Shown here in pieces: positions 37,679 through 46,772 of a DNA stretch of 64,000 nt. The notes under the pieces were generated by a model that saw nothing but the letters and a program-made list of their open reading frames with translations, made no database searches and was not told the origin of the DNA. Every line of letters begins with the position of its first letter. Within the stretch, counting starts at the first letter, position 1. Origin of the DNA: an uncultured Pelagibacteraceae bacterium (GTDB lineage: Bacteria > Pseudomonadota > Alphaproteobacteria > Pelagibacterales > Pelagibacteraceae). The position numbers and the translations under genes were made by a program. The DNA is taken from positions 62,001-126,000 of the forward strand of contig CACJEG010000001.1 in assembly GCA_902592375.1 (NCBI GenBank), in the 5' to 3' direction.

Positions 37679-38746
37679 TTAATTTTTTTGATCAATATTA
37701 TTTTCAATACTTTCGGTAGATGGGCTATCTTCTTTTTTTGAAACTTCATCACTGTAAAATTTTCTAATAAGCTCTTCTTCTTTTAATCGTTGTTCTTCAT
37801 CAAATTTTTTCTCCCATTCTTTCATTCGCCTATTTTCCTCTTCAATTCTTTCTTTTTGAGCCTCTTCAGCTAATCTGATCCTTTCGTTTTCTTCTTCAAT
37901 TCTTTTTTGTCTTTCCTCTTCTAATTTCAATTCTCTTTCTCTTTGACGCCTTTCATTTTCTTTATTTATTCTCTCACGTTCAGCTTCTTTAAGTTCTTTT
38001 TCTTTATTTCTTAATTCCTCTTCTTTGGCTCTTTGCTCAGCCTCCTCTTTTAAAATCTGTCTTTGAATTTCCTGCTGTCTTTCTGTTTCTAGATCTCTTA
38101 ATCTTTCTTCCATTTCTTTAAGTTTTTCTTGTTCATATTTCAGCTTCCTAGCTGCCTCTCTTAATCTTTGTTCTTCCTCAAGTCTATTTTTCCTTTCAAT
38201 TTCTTTTAATCTTATTTTTTCTTGTCTTTCCTTTTCTTTTTCATCTCTTTTCTTTTGAGCTTCAATTTCTTTATTTTTTAATTCTTCTTCTTTAATTTTA
38301 AAATTTTCTTCTCTAATTCTTTGTCTTTCTAACATTTTAAGCCTTAGATCCTCTTGTTTGAGCTTTCTTGCTTCCTCTCTAAGTTTTCTTGTTTCCTCGT
38401 CTTTAATTTTTTTCTGTTCTATTTTAATTCTCTGGGCTTCTATTTTTTGTCTTTTTTCTTCATTCTTTTTTTCTTGCTTTTCATTTTCGATGATTAATTT
38501 TTTTTGAAAAAGAAGTTTCTTTCTTTCTTCTTTTAATTCATTTTGTTTAGCTTTTTTAGCTAACTTTTTTTCTAAAATTAATTCTCTTTTCTTATCTTTT
38601 TCTAACTGCTTTTGTAGTGCTAGATCTTTTTTAACTTTATTTTTTTTTATATTATTTAGTAAAGAGGAGAATTTTTTTTTTGATTTATCAAATGGATCAA
38701 ATAAATTTTTTTTAATTTTTTTATTAATGTCTTTTATTGAAACCAT
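37679..38746 (-). CDS. Long charged coiled-coil protein, unknown
   Basis: A 355-residue protein almost wholly made of Lys/Glu/Arg/Leu heptad-like repeats (for example REEARKLK, RLREAARKLK, RIEEENER), with a short non-repetitive start (MVSIKDINKKIKKNLFDPF) and an acidic C-terminus. It predicts a long coiled coil with no membrane span or signal peptide. The ATG at 38746 is preferred to a TTG five codons upstream. No family recognised; low-complexity similarity searches would give many false hits. Possibly structural or cytoskeletal. Confidence 0.75.
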   Translation of the reverse strand: MVSIKDINKKIKKNLFDPFDKSKKKFSSLLNNIKKNKVKKDLALQKQLEKDKKRELILEKKLAKKAKQNELKEERKKLLFQKKLIIENEKQEKKNEEKRQKIEAQRIKIEQKKIKDEETRKLREEARKLKQEDLRLKMLERQRIREENFKIKEEELKNKEIEAQKKRDEKEKERQEKIRLKEIERKNRLEEEQRLREAARKLKYEQEKLKEMEERLRDLETERQQEIQRQILKEEAEQRAKEEELRNKEKELKEAERERINKENERRQRERELKLEEERQKRIEEENERIRLAEEAQKERIEEENRRMKEWEKKFDEEQRLKEEELIRKFYSDEVSKKEDSPSTESIENNIDQKN

Positions 38747-38831
38747 AATTAAAAGTATCAATTAGTATTAAAACTCTAAATATGATGTATGGCTAAATTG
38801 AGTTTTTCAAAAATCTAAATACAACTTTAGA

Positions 38832-38860
38832 TTGTTACTGTTTAAATTAGTTAATAAAAT
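38832..38860 (+). promoter_or_regulatory. Promoter-like pair on the plus strand
   Basis: TTGTTA (38832-38837) and TAAAAT (38855-38860) lie 17 nt apart on the plus strand. No plus-strand gene follows; the next element downstream is the two-hairpin module ending in a terminator. Transcription would start near 38867. Confidence 0.4.
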
Positions 38861-38866
38861 TCATTT

Positions 38867-38955
38867 ACAACTATTAAGTGTTAATGAAATTTATGAGAAT
38901 CAACTATTTTGATTCTTGAGGTGATGGAGGGAGACTGAAGTCACCTCTTTTTTTT
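38867..38955 (+). ncRNA. Candidate small RNA with two hairpins
   Basis: This ~89-nt plus-strand segment lies between two minus-strand genes. Hairpin 1 is AGAATCA/TGATTCT (38896-38902, 38910-38916, 7-nt loop); hairpin 2 is the terminator stem GAGGTGA/TCACCTC. A promoter-like pair stands just upstream and no open reading frame of note is present. It is either an independent small RNA or an antisense transcript near the end of the TSUP gene. The boundaries are estimates. Confidence 0.45.
38918..38955 (+). terminator. Intrinsic terminator, orphan on the plus strand
   Basis: GAGGTGA (38918-38924) pairs with TCACCTC (38941-38947), followed at once by eight T. This is the strongest terminator in the window, and it faces the plus strand although both flanking genes are on the minus strand. 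Confidence 0.7.
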
Positions 38956-38960
38956 GGTTG

Positions 38961-39746
38961 TTATAATTTTAAGTATTCGTAAAAAAATTTAATTGACACC
39001 ACTAAAAGAAAAATTCCAAAAAACTTACTAATTTTATTCTTATCAATACTATGAACTGTTTTAGCTCCTATCCTAGCCATAAAAGTTGTAATTGGTATAA
39101 ATATTAAAAAGGCTGGTATATTTATAAAACCAATACTTAATGGAAGACTTGAGTTTAAATAACTTCCTGAAATTAAAAAACCTATTGCTCCAAATAAAGC
39201 AATTAAAAAACCTATAGCTGCTGCACTTCCTATTGCTTTATTTATTGAATAACCAAAAAACTTAAGGATAGGAACATTCATTACAGCTCCTCCTATACCC
39301 ATTGGAGCAGATATAAACCCAACAAGAAAACCAAGAATTATTTTTAGATGTAATTTCATTTTAACAATTATGTTTTGTTCCTTTTCTTTTATTAAAAGTA
39401 AGTAAATTCCTAAAAATAAAATCATTACAGAAAAAAATAAAACTAAGGATTTAGTTTTTAAAGACGCTGCAAAAGCAGTACCAACAACAACACCTAGTAC
39501 AACAAACAAACCATAGTTTTTAACAATATCGAAATCAACAGCTTTGAATTTGTGATGTGTTAAAACCGAAACTGTAGATGTTGGAATTATAATTGCAAAT
39601 GAAGTTCCAACAGCAAGGTGCATAACATATTGGGGATCGATTTCTAAAGAACCAAAAATAAAATATAAAAAAGGAACAGTAATTAAACCTCCACCAATAC
39701 CAAATAATCCTGCAACAAAACCAACTGGTATTGCTGTTAAAGCCAT
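38961..39746 (-). CDS. TSUP family (TauE/SafE-like) membrane transporter
   Basis: A 261-residue integral membrane protein with about eight spans and two similar halves, GLFGIGGGLITVPFL and APMGIGGAVMNVPIL, the duplicated TSUP signature. The family moves sulfonates, sulfite or organic anions; the substrate cannot be told. No nearby sulfur genes point to one. The coding sequence ends 6 nt from the opposite-strand terminator. Confidence 0.82.
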   Translation of the reverse strand: MALTAIPVGFVAGLFGIGGGLITVPFLYFIFGSLEIDPQYVMHLAVGTSFAIIIPTSTVSVLTHHKFKAVDFDIVKNYGLFVVLGVVVGTAFAASLKTKSLVLFFSVMILFLGIYLLLIKEKEQNIIVKMKLHLKIILGFLVGFISAPMGIGGAVMNVPILKFFGYSINKAIGSAAAIGFLIALFGAIGFLISGSYLNSSLPLSIGFINIPAFLIFIPITTFMARIGAKTVHSIDKNKISKFFGIFLLVVSIKFFYEYLKL

Positions 39747-39786
39747 TAATAAAATAATATAACTATATTCGTTTGTTAATATTGAA

Positions 39787-40779
39787 TTAAGCAGACTGCC
39801 CTACTCTAGTATCTACATTATTGTATTTAATTTTATCCATAATGTGATCAATTTTTTTCACATCAGCATCTCTTACACACATGTTTTCACTTAAATATCT
39901 TTTCCAATAACTTGCACCTGTCTGACCATGAAATAGGCCAAGAGTATGTCTCATAATTTGATTTAATCTTGTTCCCTTTTTTAATTCTTCTTTAACATAA
40001 GGAATGAGTTGTTCAATTACATCTTGTCTACTTCGAACATCTTCATTATTGAATATTTCTCTTTCAATATCTGCTAATAAATAAGGGGTATGATATGCAG
40101 CTCTTCCTATCATTACACCATCTGTTTTTTCTAAATGAGGTTTTATTTCATCTACTGAAGTTATTCCTCCATTGATAATAATCTCTTCATTTGGAAAATC
40201 TTTTTTTAATTTATAAACATAATCGTATTTTAAAGGAGGAATATTTAAATTTTGCTTAGGTGTAAATTTACCTAACATTGCTTTTCTTGCATGAATGATA
40301 AAAGTTTTAACCCCTGTTGCTTTTAGAGTAGAAATGAAACTATGTAAATTTTCATAATCTTCTACATCATCATAACCAATTCTTGTTTTTATAGTTACTG
40401 GTAGTTTTGTAACAGATTGCATTTTACTTAAACAATCTGCCACTAAATTTGGCTCTTTCATTAAACAAGCACCAAATCTATTTTTTTCAACTTTTTTACT
40501 AGGGCAACCTAAGTTTAGATTGATTTCATCATAACCAAAATCTTCACCTACTTTAGTGGCTTCAGCTAAAAGTTTTGGAGAAGAGCCTCCTAATTGAAGT
40601 GCTACAGGTTTTTCATTAATATTAAACTCTAATAACTTTTTTTTATCTCCTCTATTTATAGCTTCGTCTACTACCATCTCAGTATAAAGCAGAGTGTTTT
40701 TAGATATTAATCTAAGAAAAAATCGTTCATGACGATCTGTGCAATCCATCATAGGAGCAACTGATACTAACCTATTCAT
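39787..40779 (-). CDS. dusA: tRNA-dihydrouridine synthase A
   Basis: FMN-dependent reductase making dihydrouridine in tRNA D loops. The 330-residue protein has VAPMMDCTDRHERFF at the N-terminus, the catalytic Cys92 in GCPSKKV (91-97) and the FMN-site GGITSV and GRAAYH segments. The DusA-type N-terminal DRHERFF is diagnostic. It is followed upstream on the same strand by rpoZ. Confidence 0.94.
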   Translation of the reverse strand: MNRLVSVAPMMDCTDRHERFFLRLISKNTLLYTEMVVDEAINRGDKKKLLEFNINEKPVALQLGGSSPKLLAEATKVGEDFGYDEINLNLGCPSKKVEKNRFGACLMKEPNLVADCLSKMQSVTKLPVTIKTRIGYDDVEDYENLHSFISTLKATGVKTFIIHARKAMLGKFTPKQNLNIPPLKYDYVYKLKKDFPNEEIIINGGITSVDEIKPHLEKTDGVMIGRAAYHTPYLLADIEREIFNNEDVRSRQDVIEQLIPYVKEELKKGTRLNQIMRHTLGLFHGQTGASYWKRYLSENMCVRDADVKKIDHIMDKIKYNNVDTRVGQSA

Positions 40780-40801
40780 GGTATAACTTTATATTATTTT
40801 T

Positions 40802-41338
40802 TTATGAGTTTGAAGCTTCAGTGTCGTCTGAAGATACGTCTGCTTCTTGATTTTCTAATTCTGGCACTTCATCTAAAGAAACTTCTCCTTGCTCATTCAT
40901 TGTTTCTTCACCTACTGAATTATCAACGTCTGCTGTAGCTGTTTCAGATAGCTCGGCCAAATCTTCTTTTGTTACTTGAATTTTTTCTGGAGTTTTTCTT
41001 GCTCTTTTAGATGGTAAAATTGGGGTACCACTTTTTGAAATTTCACCTTTATATAGATTTTCAAAATCATCACCTATTTCTTCATCATCCTCTGCGGTAT
41101 CATCAACTTGTTCAACGTGTTTTCTAAGTTTGTAAACAGCACTATCAGTTAAATCTGAAACTTTAATTTTTTCTTCTGCAATTTCTCTTAATGAAATAAC
41201 AGTATTTTTATCGTTATCTCTATCAATTGTTGGTTCTATTCCTGCATTAAGTTGAGTAGCTCTTTCTTTAGCAACAAGTACTAATTCGTAAGGACTCTCT
41301 ACTTTATCTATACAGTCTTCTACGGTAACTCTAGCCAT
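40802..41338 (-). CDS. rpoZ: RNA polymerase omega subunit with long acidic tail
   Basis: The small omega subunit that helps assemble RNA polymerase. Residues 1-~70 are the conserved fold (MARVTVEDCIDKVESPYELV and SLREIAEEKI). The rest of the 178-residue protein is a strongly acidic, Ser/Thr/Glu-rich tail, much longer than the ~91 residues of E. coli omega. There is no frameshift, so the extension appears genuine. Its job is unknown. Confidence 0.92.
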   Translation of the reverse strand: MARVTVEDCIDKVESPYELVLVAKERATQLNAGIEPTIDRDNDKNTVISLREIAEEKIKVSDLTDSAVYKLRKHVEQVDDTAEDDEEIGDDFENLYKGEISKSGTPILPSKRARKTPEKIQVTKEDLAELSETATADVDNSVGEETMNEQGEVSLDEVPELENQEADVSSDDTEASNS

Positions 41339-41382
41339 GCGGAGTATCTACACAGTGAGTCTTTAAAAATCAAGGGCTATTT

Positions 41383-42588
41383 TTATAAATAATGAGGATT
41401 TAGCTTTTTTTTAACCAAATAAAGAAGAATAATTGAGCTAAAGATATAGGTTCCTGAAACAACGGCTATATCTTCAATTGAAAAACCAATATCAATCAAA
41501 AATCCAAATAAAGCTGTACCGAAAGCTGTTGAAAATACCATTAATGCAGTTGTTAAGGCCTTTATAGATCCAATATATTTAACACCATAAATCTCAGCCC
41601 AAGTTGAGGAACCAAGAACGTTTGCTAGGCCATTGGTTACTCCAAGTAAACCAAAAAATACAAAAGAAGATAATGGTGCATTAAAATAGTAAAGAACTGC
41701 AGTTGAAAAAAAAAGTGGAACATTCATATAAATTAATAATTTTCTACTTGAAAATTTATCAATTAAAAAACCAGATATAAAAAGAGTAATCACTGATAAA
41801 ATTGAATAAGCCATAAATGATTGTGCAATCACATAAGGTCCCCAATCTTTAGAAGAGGATATAAAAGACTGATAAACAAAAGATCCTGTTGCAATCCATG
41901 GCATTGCTAACATCGTCATACAAATGATGTAAAATCTATAATCTTTTAAAACTTCTATTCTTTTCCATTGTTTAATTTCTTTATTATTTTCTTCAATTTT
42001 AGATTCTTCTCTAGTATCAAGCTTAACGTCTTTAACTAAAAGAAAAGTTGCGACAGGTAGAACAAGTATAACTAAAATAGAAATTGAAACCCAAATATCT
42101 CTCCATTCTATAAAAGTTAATAAAAAAACAATTAAAACTGGCATTATAAATTCAGCTAATGACAATCCTAACCAACCTGTACTTAAAGCCCTACCTCTAT
42201 TTTTTTCAAAAAAACGAGATATTGTTGTTGTAGCTGTGTGACTTGATAATCCTTGTCCAGCTAAACGCATTAAAAAAATTCCTACAAATAAAAAAATAAC
42301 TGATGAAATTTTTGAAAATATAAAACAGGATGCTGATAAAAAAATTATTACATAAGATGCAAACTTTAATATATTTACATCATCAATTTTTTTTCCAATC
42401 CAAACTAAAACAATACTACTTAATAAAGTAGCTGATGCATAAATTGAGCCAAATTGTCCATGTGTAATTGATAAGGCGTCTCTTATACTAGAATTAAATA
42501 GGCCAAGAAAAAAACTCTGTCCAAAACTGGAAAAAAATGTAAAGATAAATCCAAATACAATTACTTTTAAACTTAAACTTTTAAACAT
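41383..42588 (-). CDS. Major facilitator superfamily transporter
   Basis: A 401-residue protein with about twelve spans in two bundles, and the RFFEKNRGRALSTGW segment between spans of the N-half typical of an MFS cytosolic loop. The acidic/lysine stretch EESKIEENNKEIKQWKRIEV marks the central loop. Substrate is unrecognised. It stands divergent from a hydroxyacid dehydrogenase with only 11 nt between them, hinting at a link. Confidence 0.85.
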   Translation of the reverse strand: MFKSLSLKVIVFGFIFTFFSSFGQSFFLGLFNSSIRDALSITHGQFGSIYASATLLSSIVLVWIGKKIDDVNILKFASYVIIFLSASCFIFSKISSVIFLFVGIFLMRLAGQGLSSHTATTTISRFFEKNRGRALSTGWLGLSLAEFIMPVLIVFLLTFIEWRDIWVSISILVILVLPVATFLLVKDVKLDTREESKIEENNKEIKQWKRIEVLKDYRFYIICMTMLAMPWIATGSFVYQSFISSSKDWGPYVIAQSFMAYSILSVITLFISGFLIDKFSSRKLLIYMNVPLFFSTAVLYYFNAPLSSFVFFGLLGVTNGLANVLGSSTWAEIYGVKYIGSIKALTTALMVFSTAFGTALFGFLIDIGFSIEDIAVVSGTYIFSSIILLYLVKKKLNPHYL

Positions 42589-42599
42589 AGAAAAAAATT

Positions 42600-43475
42600 A
42601 TGACTTGTAATGTTGCTTTCATAGGTCTTGGGGTTATGGGCTACCCAATGGCTGGATATATATCAAAAGCCGGACACAATGTAACTGTTTTTAATAGAAC
42701 TAAATCTAAAGCTGAAAAATGGATTGGTGAATATAAAGGTAAAATGGCCAATACACCTGCGGAGGCCGCAGATGGTGCTGATTTCATTTTTACATGTGTT
42801 GGTAATGATGATGATTTAAGAGAAGTAGCAACTGGAAAAAATGGATTATTTGACACAGCAAAAGCTGGGTCTATTTTTATTGATAACTCAACTGTATCTG
42901 CAGAAGTATCAAGAGAATTAAATAAAAAAGCAAATGATAAAGGGTTTAGTTTTTTGGATGCTCCTATTTCAGGAGGACAAGCTGGCGCTGAAGGTGGAAT
43001 ACTAACAGTAATGGTTGGTGGAGATGAAGAGGTGTTTAAAAAAGCTGAGCCTGTAATTGATTGTTACAGTAAAAAAGTAAAATTAATTGGTCCTTGTGGA
43101 AGTGGTCAGTTAACAAAGATGATGAACCAAATGTGTATTGCTGGAACAGTTCAAGGTTTATCAGAAGCTATAAATTTTGGAATTAACGCCGGTTTAGATA
43201 TGGATAAAGTTATGGAAACAATATCTAAAGGTGCTGCACAATCTTGGCAGATGGAAAATAGATACCGAACTATGACTGATGATAAGTTTGATTATGGTTT
43301 TGCTATTGATTGGATGAGAAAAGATTTAAAAATTGCAATCGAGGAAGCAAAAAAAAATGGTTCACCTGTGCCTATAACAGAAATTATTGATGGCTATTAT
43401 GCTGAAGTTCAAGAAATGGGTGGAAATCGTTGGGATAGCTCAGGTTTGATTGCTCGATTAAAAAAGAAAAAATAA
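42600..43475 (+). CDS. 3-hydroxyisobutyrate dehydrogenase-like beta-hydroxyacid dehydrogenase
   Basis: A 291-residue NAD(P)-dependent dehydrogenase. It has GLGVMGYPMA (residues ~9-18) as the Rossmann start, the substrate loop DAPISGGQAGAEGG and the catalytic Lys region GQLTKMMNQ. Candidates are 3-hydroxyisobutyrate, tartronate semialdehyde or glyoxylate reductases; the sequence does not separate them. It leads a plus-strand run with a PNPOx-like protein and a small membrane protein. Confidence 0.88.
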   Translation: MTCNVAFIGLGVMGYPMAGYISKAGHNVTVFNRTKSKAEKWIGEYKGKMANTPAEAADGADFIFTCVGNDDDLREVATGKNGLFDTAKAGSIFIDNSTVSAEVSRELNKKANDKGFSFLDAPISGGQAGAEGGILTVMVGGDEEVFKKAEPVIDCYSKKVKLIGPCGSGQLTKMMNQMCIAGTVQGLSEAINFGINAGLDMDKVMETISKGAAQSWQMENRYRTMTDDKFDYGFAIDWMRKDLKIAIEEAKKNGSPVPITEIIDGYYAEVQEMGGNRWDSSGLIARLKKKK

Positions 43476-43480
43476 TATTT

Positions 43481-44086
43481 GTGACGGATACAGTTCCTTA
43501 TTACGAGGACTTTGCAGAGATCAAAAAGAAAATTTGGTCGATGTTAGATAATGCAGTTAAAGACAGAGGTTCTCCTTTTCGAATACCAGTATTTATTTGT
43601 GGTAATCAATCAGACTTTGATGGACGAATTGTAGTTCTTAGAAAATCTGATCAATCAAATAATCTAGTACAATATCATAGTGATATACGATCAGATAAAA
43701 TTGAAAAGTTAAAAGCAAATAAAAATGCAGCAATGTTATTTTACGATAAAGATGAAAAAATACAGGTTAGATTGAAAGTTGAATGTACGGTTAATCACAA
43801 TAATGATGTAACAAAAGAATCTTGGTCTAAAACCCAACATATTAGTAGAAAATGTTATTTGGTTGATAATGGTCCAGGAACTGAGTCAGATTTACCAACG
43901 TCCGGTCTAAAACCAGAATTAGATAATTTTGATTACACCAAAGAACAAAGTGAAGAGGGTTATAAAAACTTTACTGTTATTCAGTGCAAAATTAAATCTA
44001 TAGAATGGCTTTATTTAGCAGCTAAAGGCCATCGAAGAGCAAAGTTTAATTTAGAAAATAAAAAAGATACCTGGTTAGTTCCATAG
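43481..44086 (+). CDS. Pyridoxamine 5'-phosphate oxidase-like flavoprotein
   Basis: A 201-residue PNPOx-fold protein with the FMN-binding like segments GRIVVLRKSD and QYHSDIRSDKIEKL and a C-terminal HRRAKF basic motif. The start is a GTG at 43481, 5 nt after the preceding stop. It may be a genuine pyridoxal-phosphate oxidase or one of the many flavin-binding relatives; the typical PdxH C-terminal tail RLHDR is not clear. Confidence 0.72.
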   Translation: MTDTVPYYEDFAEIKKKIWSMLDNAVKDRGSPFRIPVFICGNQSDFDGRIVVLRKSDQSNNLVQYHSDIRSDKIEKLKANKNAAMLFYDKDEKIQVRLKVECTVNHNNDVTKESWSKTQHISRKCYLVDNGPGTESDLPTSGLKPELDNFDYTKEQSEEGYKNFTVIQCKIKSIEWLYLAAKGHRRAKFNLENKKDTWLVP

Positions 44087-44290
44087 ATGGTTACTGGATA
44101 TATATTTACAGTATTTCTTATAATTTTAGGATTAGCTGTAATGAGATTTGGGAGTATTCATTTTAAAAAATTTAAAGAGGGTAAGACCAAAATTAAATCT
44201 AAGTTAAGTGGGCAATTATCTTTCTTAATTTTATTTATAGTAATAATTGGATTGATCATTTATTCGGTGAACGATCTATTATTTAACTAA
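44087..44290 (+). CDS. Small two-span membrane protein, 67 aa
   Basis: A 67-residue protein with hydrophobic segments at about residues 3-21 and 44-63 joined by a basic loop (KKFKEGKTKIKSK). It begins immediately after the stop of the PNPOx-like gene. No family recognised. Convergent with the DUF1330 gene. Confidence 0.6.
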   Translation: MVTGYIFTVFLIILGLAVMRFGSIHFKKFKEGKTKIKSKLSGQLSFLILFIVIIGLIIYSVNDLLFN

Positions 44291-44303
44291 ACCAATTATT
44301 CTT

Positions 44304-44594
44304 TCAAATACCTTTAATAATTATATTTGTACCTTCGGAATTATCTAATCTTATTTGTTTTATTGGTTTGTATTCTTCAGAATTGTACCATTCTAATGCT
44401 TTTTCATATGTAGGAAATTTAAGAATAATAATTCTAGGAAAATTTGTTTCACCATCAAAAATTTGAAATTCACCAGCTCTTACTAAAAACTCTCCACCAA
44501 ATTTTTTTACGAGTGGCGTAACCTTTTCAATATATTCTTTATAATTTTCAGGATTAGTTACTTTTAATTGAGCTATCACGTAACCTGCTGGCAT
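44304..44594 (-). CDS. DUF1330 family protein
   Basis: A 96-residue ferredoxin-fold (dimeric alpha/beta barrel) protein with MPAGYVIAQLKVTNPENYKEY at the start (split here only for length) and GGEFLVRAGEF, as in DUF1330. Function unknown. It follows the gamma-carbonic anhydrase-like gene on the same strand after a 9-nt gap. Confidence 0.82.
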   Translation of the reverse strand: MPAGYVIAQLKVTNPENYKEYIEKVTPLVKKFGGEFLVRAGEFQIFDGETNFPRIIILKFPTYEKALEWYNSEEYKPIKQIRLDNSEGTNIIIKGI

Positions 44595-44603
44595 ATATCT
44601 CCT

Positions 44604-45116
44604 TTAAAAAATTGATTTCGAATATTTTTTCCAATTATCTTGATAATGTTTTGTGTTTTCAAACACTGCTTTTTTTTCTTCCTCTGAAACTTCTCTAATA
44701 ACTTTACCTGGTGAGCCAACAACCAAAGAGTTATCTGGTATGACTTTATTTTCAGTTATTAAAGCTTTTGCACCTATGATACAATTTTTACCAATATTAG
44801 CTTTATTTAAGATAACAGCTCCAATTCCAATTAAACTGTTGTCTCCAATAGTGCATCCATGAAGCATAACTAAATGGCCAACAGTAACATTTTTTCCTAC
44901 CTTTAAAGGACATCCAGGATCTGTGTGCAATACGCTTCCATCTTGTACATTAGATCCTTCACCAATATGAATATTTTCAATATCTCCTCTAAGCACTGCA
45001 TTAAACCAAATACTTGTATTTTTTTCTAAAGTAACATCCCCTATTATTGTAGCATTTGGAGCTACCCAATTTTCGCCAGAGTTTTTTGGTTTTTTATCTT
45101 TTAAATCATAAAACAT
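44604..45116 (-). CDS. Gamma-carbonic anhydrase family protein
   Basis: A 170-residue left-handed beta-helix trimer of the gamma-class carbonic anhydrase/YrdA family. Zinc-ligand histidines are H64, H81 and H86 (in VLHTD and VGHLVMLHG). The C-terminal helix PGKVIREVSEEEKKAV is typical. Such proteins may be real carbonic anhydrases or acyltransferase-like relatives; the sequence alone does not decide. Confidence 0.88.
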   Translation of the reverse strand: MFYDLKDKKPKNSGENWVAPNATIIGDVTLEKNTSIWFNAVLRGDIENIHIGEGSNVQDGSVLHTDPGCPLKVGKNVTVGHLVMLHGCTIGDNSLIGIGAVILNKANIGKNCIIGAKALITENKVIPDNSLVVGSPGKVIREVSEEEKKAVFENTKHYQDNWKKYSKSIF

Positions 45117-45135
45117 AATCTATATATTTTACATT

Positions 45136-45690
45136 ATGCCTATTCAAACTCCAATATGTGATTTTGGTCAAAAAGCTATTCCATTTGAATTAAAATCTAC
45201 TGATAATAAAATTCTGTCTTTAAATGATATCAAAGGTGAAAATGGAACTTTGATAATGTTCATTTGCAATCATTGTCCATACGTAAAAGCTATTACAAAA
45301 GAATTAGTTGAAGATTGTAGTGAATTGAAAAAAATTGGTATCAACTCAGTTGCTATATGCTCAAATGACTTTGTTAATTATCCAGACGACTCATTTGATA
45401 ACATGATCAAGTTTTCAAATGAAAATCATTTCAATTTTCCTTACTTACATGATGAAACTCAAGAAACCGCTAAAGCATATGATGCTGTATGTACTCCAGA
45501 TTTCTTTGGCTACAATAAAAATCTAAAACTTCAATACAGAGGACGATTAAGAGAACTTAAAAAATTTATTCCAGTTAAAGACGGAGAAAGTGATCTGCTA
45601 ACAGCTATGAGACAAATAGCTGAAACTGGAAAAGGTCCTGAAGATCAAATACCTAGTGCGGGCTGTGGTATTAAATGGAAGTATGATTAA
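45136..45690 (+). CDS. Thioredoxin-fold protein (AhpC/TSA-like)
   Basis: A 184-residue protein with a thioredoxin-type fold and the motif CNHCPYV (44-50) at the position of the active-site CxxC. It lacks a secretory signal, so it is cytoplasmic. Related proteins are called peroxiredoxin-like or thioredoxin-family proteins; reductase partner unknown. It is followed by the GT4 gene with a 1-nt overlap (TAATG). Confidence 0.78.
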   Translation: MPIQTPICDFGQKAIPFELKSTDNKILSLNDIKGENGTLIMFICNHCPYVKAITKELVEDCSELKKIGINSVAICSNDFVNYPDDSFDNMIKFSNENHFNFPYLHDETQETAKAYDAVCTPDFFGYNKNLKLQYRGRLRELKKFIPVKDGESDLLTAMRQIAETGKGPEDQIPSAGCGIKWKYD

Positions 45691-46772
45691 TGTATCTAAT
45701 TGTAACTAGATCATTCCCACCTGAGCTTGGTGGTATGCAAAATCTAATGTGGGGCCTTTCAAGAGAACTGTCTAAAAACTTTATGATAAAAGTTTTTGCA
45801 GATCATATAGAAAGTCATAAAGAATTTGATGAGCAAGCCTCTTTTTCGATAGAAAGAGTTGGAGGAATTAAATTGCTTAGAAAATATAGAAAAGCACAAT
45901 TAATTAATGAATATATCAAAGAAAATAAAATAGATGGTGTTATTGCTGATCATTGGAAAAGTTTAGAACTTATTAAAACTTCTAAAAAAAAATACTGTTT
46001 AATTCACAGTAAAGAAATCAACCATCCTAAAGGTTCTAGTCAAAATAAAAGAGTGGTTAGTGTTTTAAATAATATTGAAAAAGTTATAGCAAATTCTCAG
46101 TTTACAAAAAATCTAGCAATTGAACATGGAGTTAATGCAAATAAAGTAATTGTAATAAATCCAGGTGTGGACCCTGCCGAGGAATTAAACAAAAAAACTT
46201 TAGATAAAGTTGAAAGTATACTTAAAGTTAAAAATCCAAGGCTAATTACTATTTCAAGATTTGATAAACGTAAAAATCACGAAAAAATAGTAATGGCTTT
46301 GAGAAATTTAAAACAAATTTATCCTGACATTGTTTACATATGTGTTGGATATGGAGAGGAAGAAGAAAATATTAAGAAACTGGTGAAAGAACTAGATCTT
46401 GAGGCACAAGTTATGTTTTTTAAAGATATTAGTAATGATTTAAAAAATGCTTTAGTTTCAAAATCAAATATCTTTGTAATGCCATCCATAATCCATAAAA
46501 AATCAGTTGAAGGTTTTGGTATTGCATATGTTGAGGCTGCACAATACGGTATTCCATCCATTGGTGGTAAAGATGGTGGTGCTGCAGATGCAATTAATCA
46601 TGAAAAAACTGGTTTAATATGTGATGGTAACAATCTTGATGATATTTATTCCTCAATTAATTTAATGTTAGAAAATAAAAAATATTTAGAGCTTGGGAAA
46701 AATGCAAAGGAATTTGCGAACAAATTTGAATGGTCAAAAATAATTGAAGAATACAAAAAGATACTAAATTGA
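45690..46772 (+). CDS. Glycosyltransferase family 4
   Basis: A 360-residue GT-B glycosyltransferase. N-half features FPPELGGMQNLMWGLSREL; the C-half has the ISRFDKRKNH donor-binding start and the EGFGIAYVEAAQYGIPSI motif with its E-x7-E. It overlaps the EamA gene by 4 nt. Probable role in cell-surface glycan synthesis. Confidence 0.88.
   Translation: MYLIVTRSFPPELGGMQNLMWGLSRELSKNFMIKVFADHIESHKEFDEQASFSIERVGGIKLLRKYRKAQLINEYIKENKIDGVIADHWKSLELIKTSKKKYCLIHSKEINHPKGSSQNKRVVSVLNNIEKVIANSQFTKNLAIEHGVNANKVIVINPGVDPAEELNKKTLDKVESILKVKNPRLITISRFDKRKNHEKIVMALRNLKQIYPDIVYICVGYGEEEENIKKLVKELDLEAQVMFFKDISNDLKNALVSKSNIFVMPSIIHKKSVEGFGIAYVEAAQYGIPSIGGKDGGAADAINHEKTGLICDGNNLDDIYSSINLMLENKKYLELGKNAKEFANKFEWSKIIEEYKKILN

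Noticed and set aside
38867-38955. Riboswitch interpretation of the plus-strand hairpins
   Set aside because: No plus-strand coding sequence follows the terminator, so there is nothing for a riboswitch to control.
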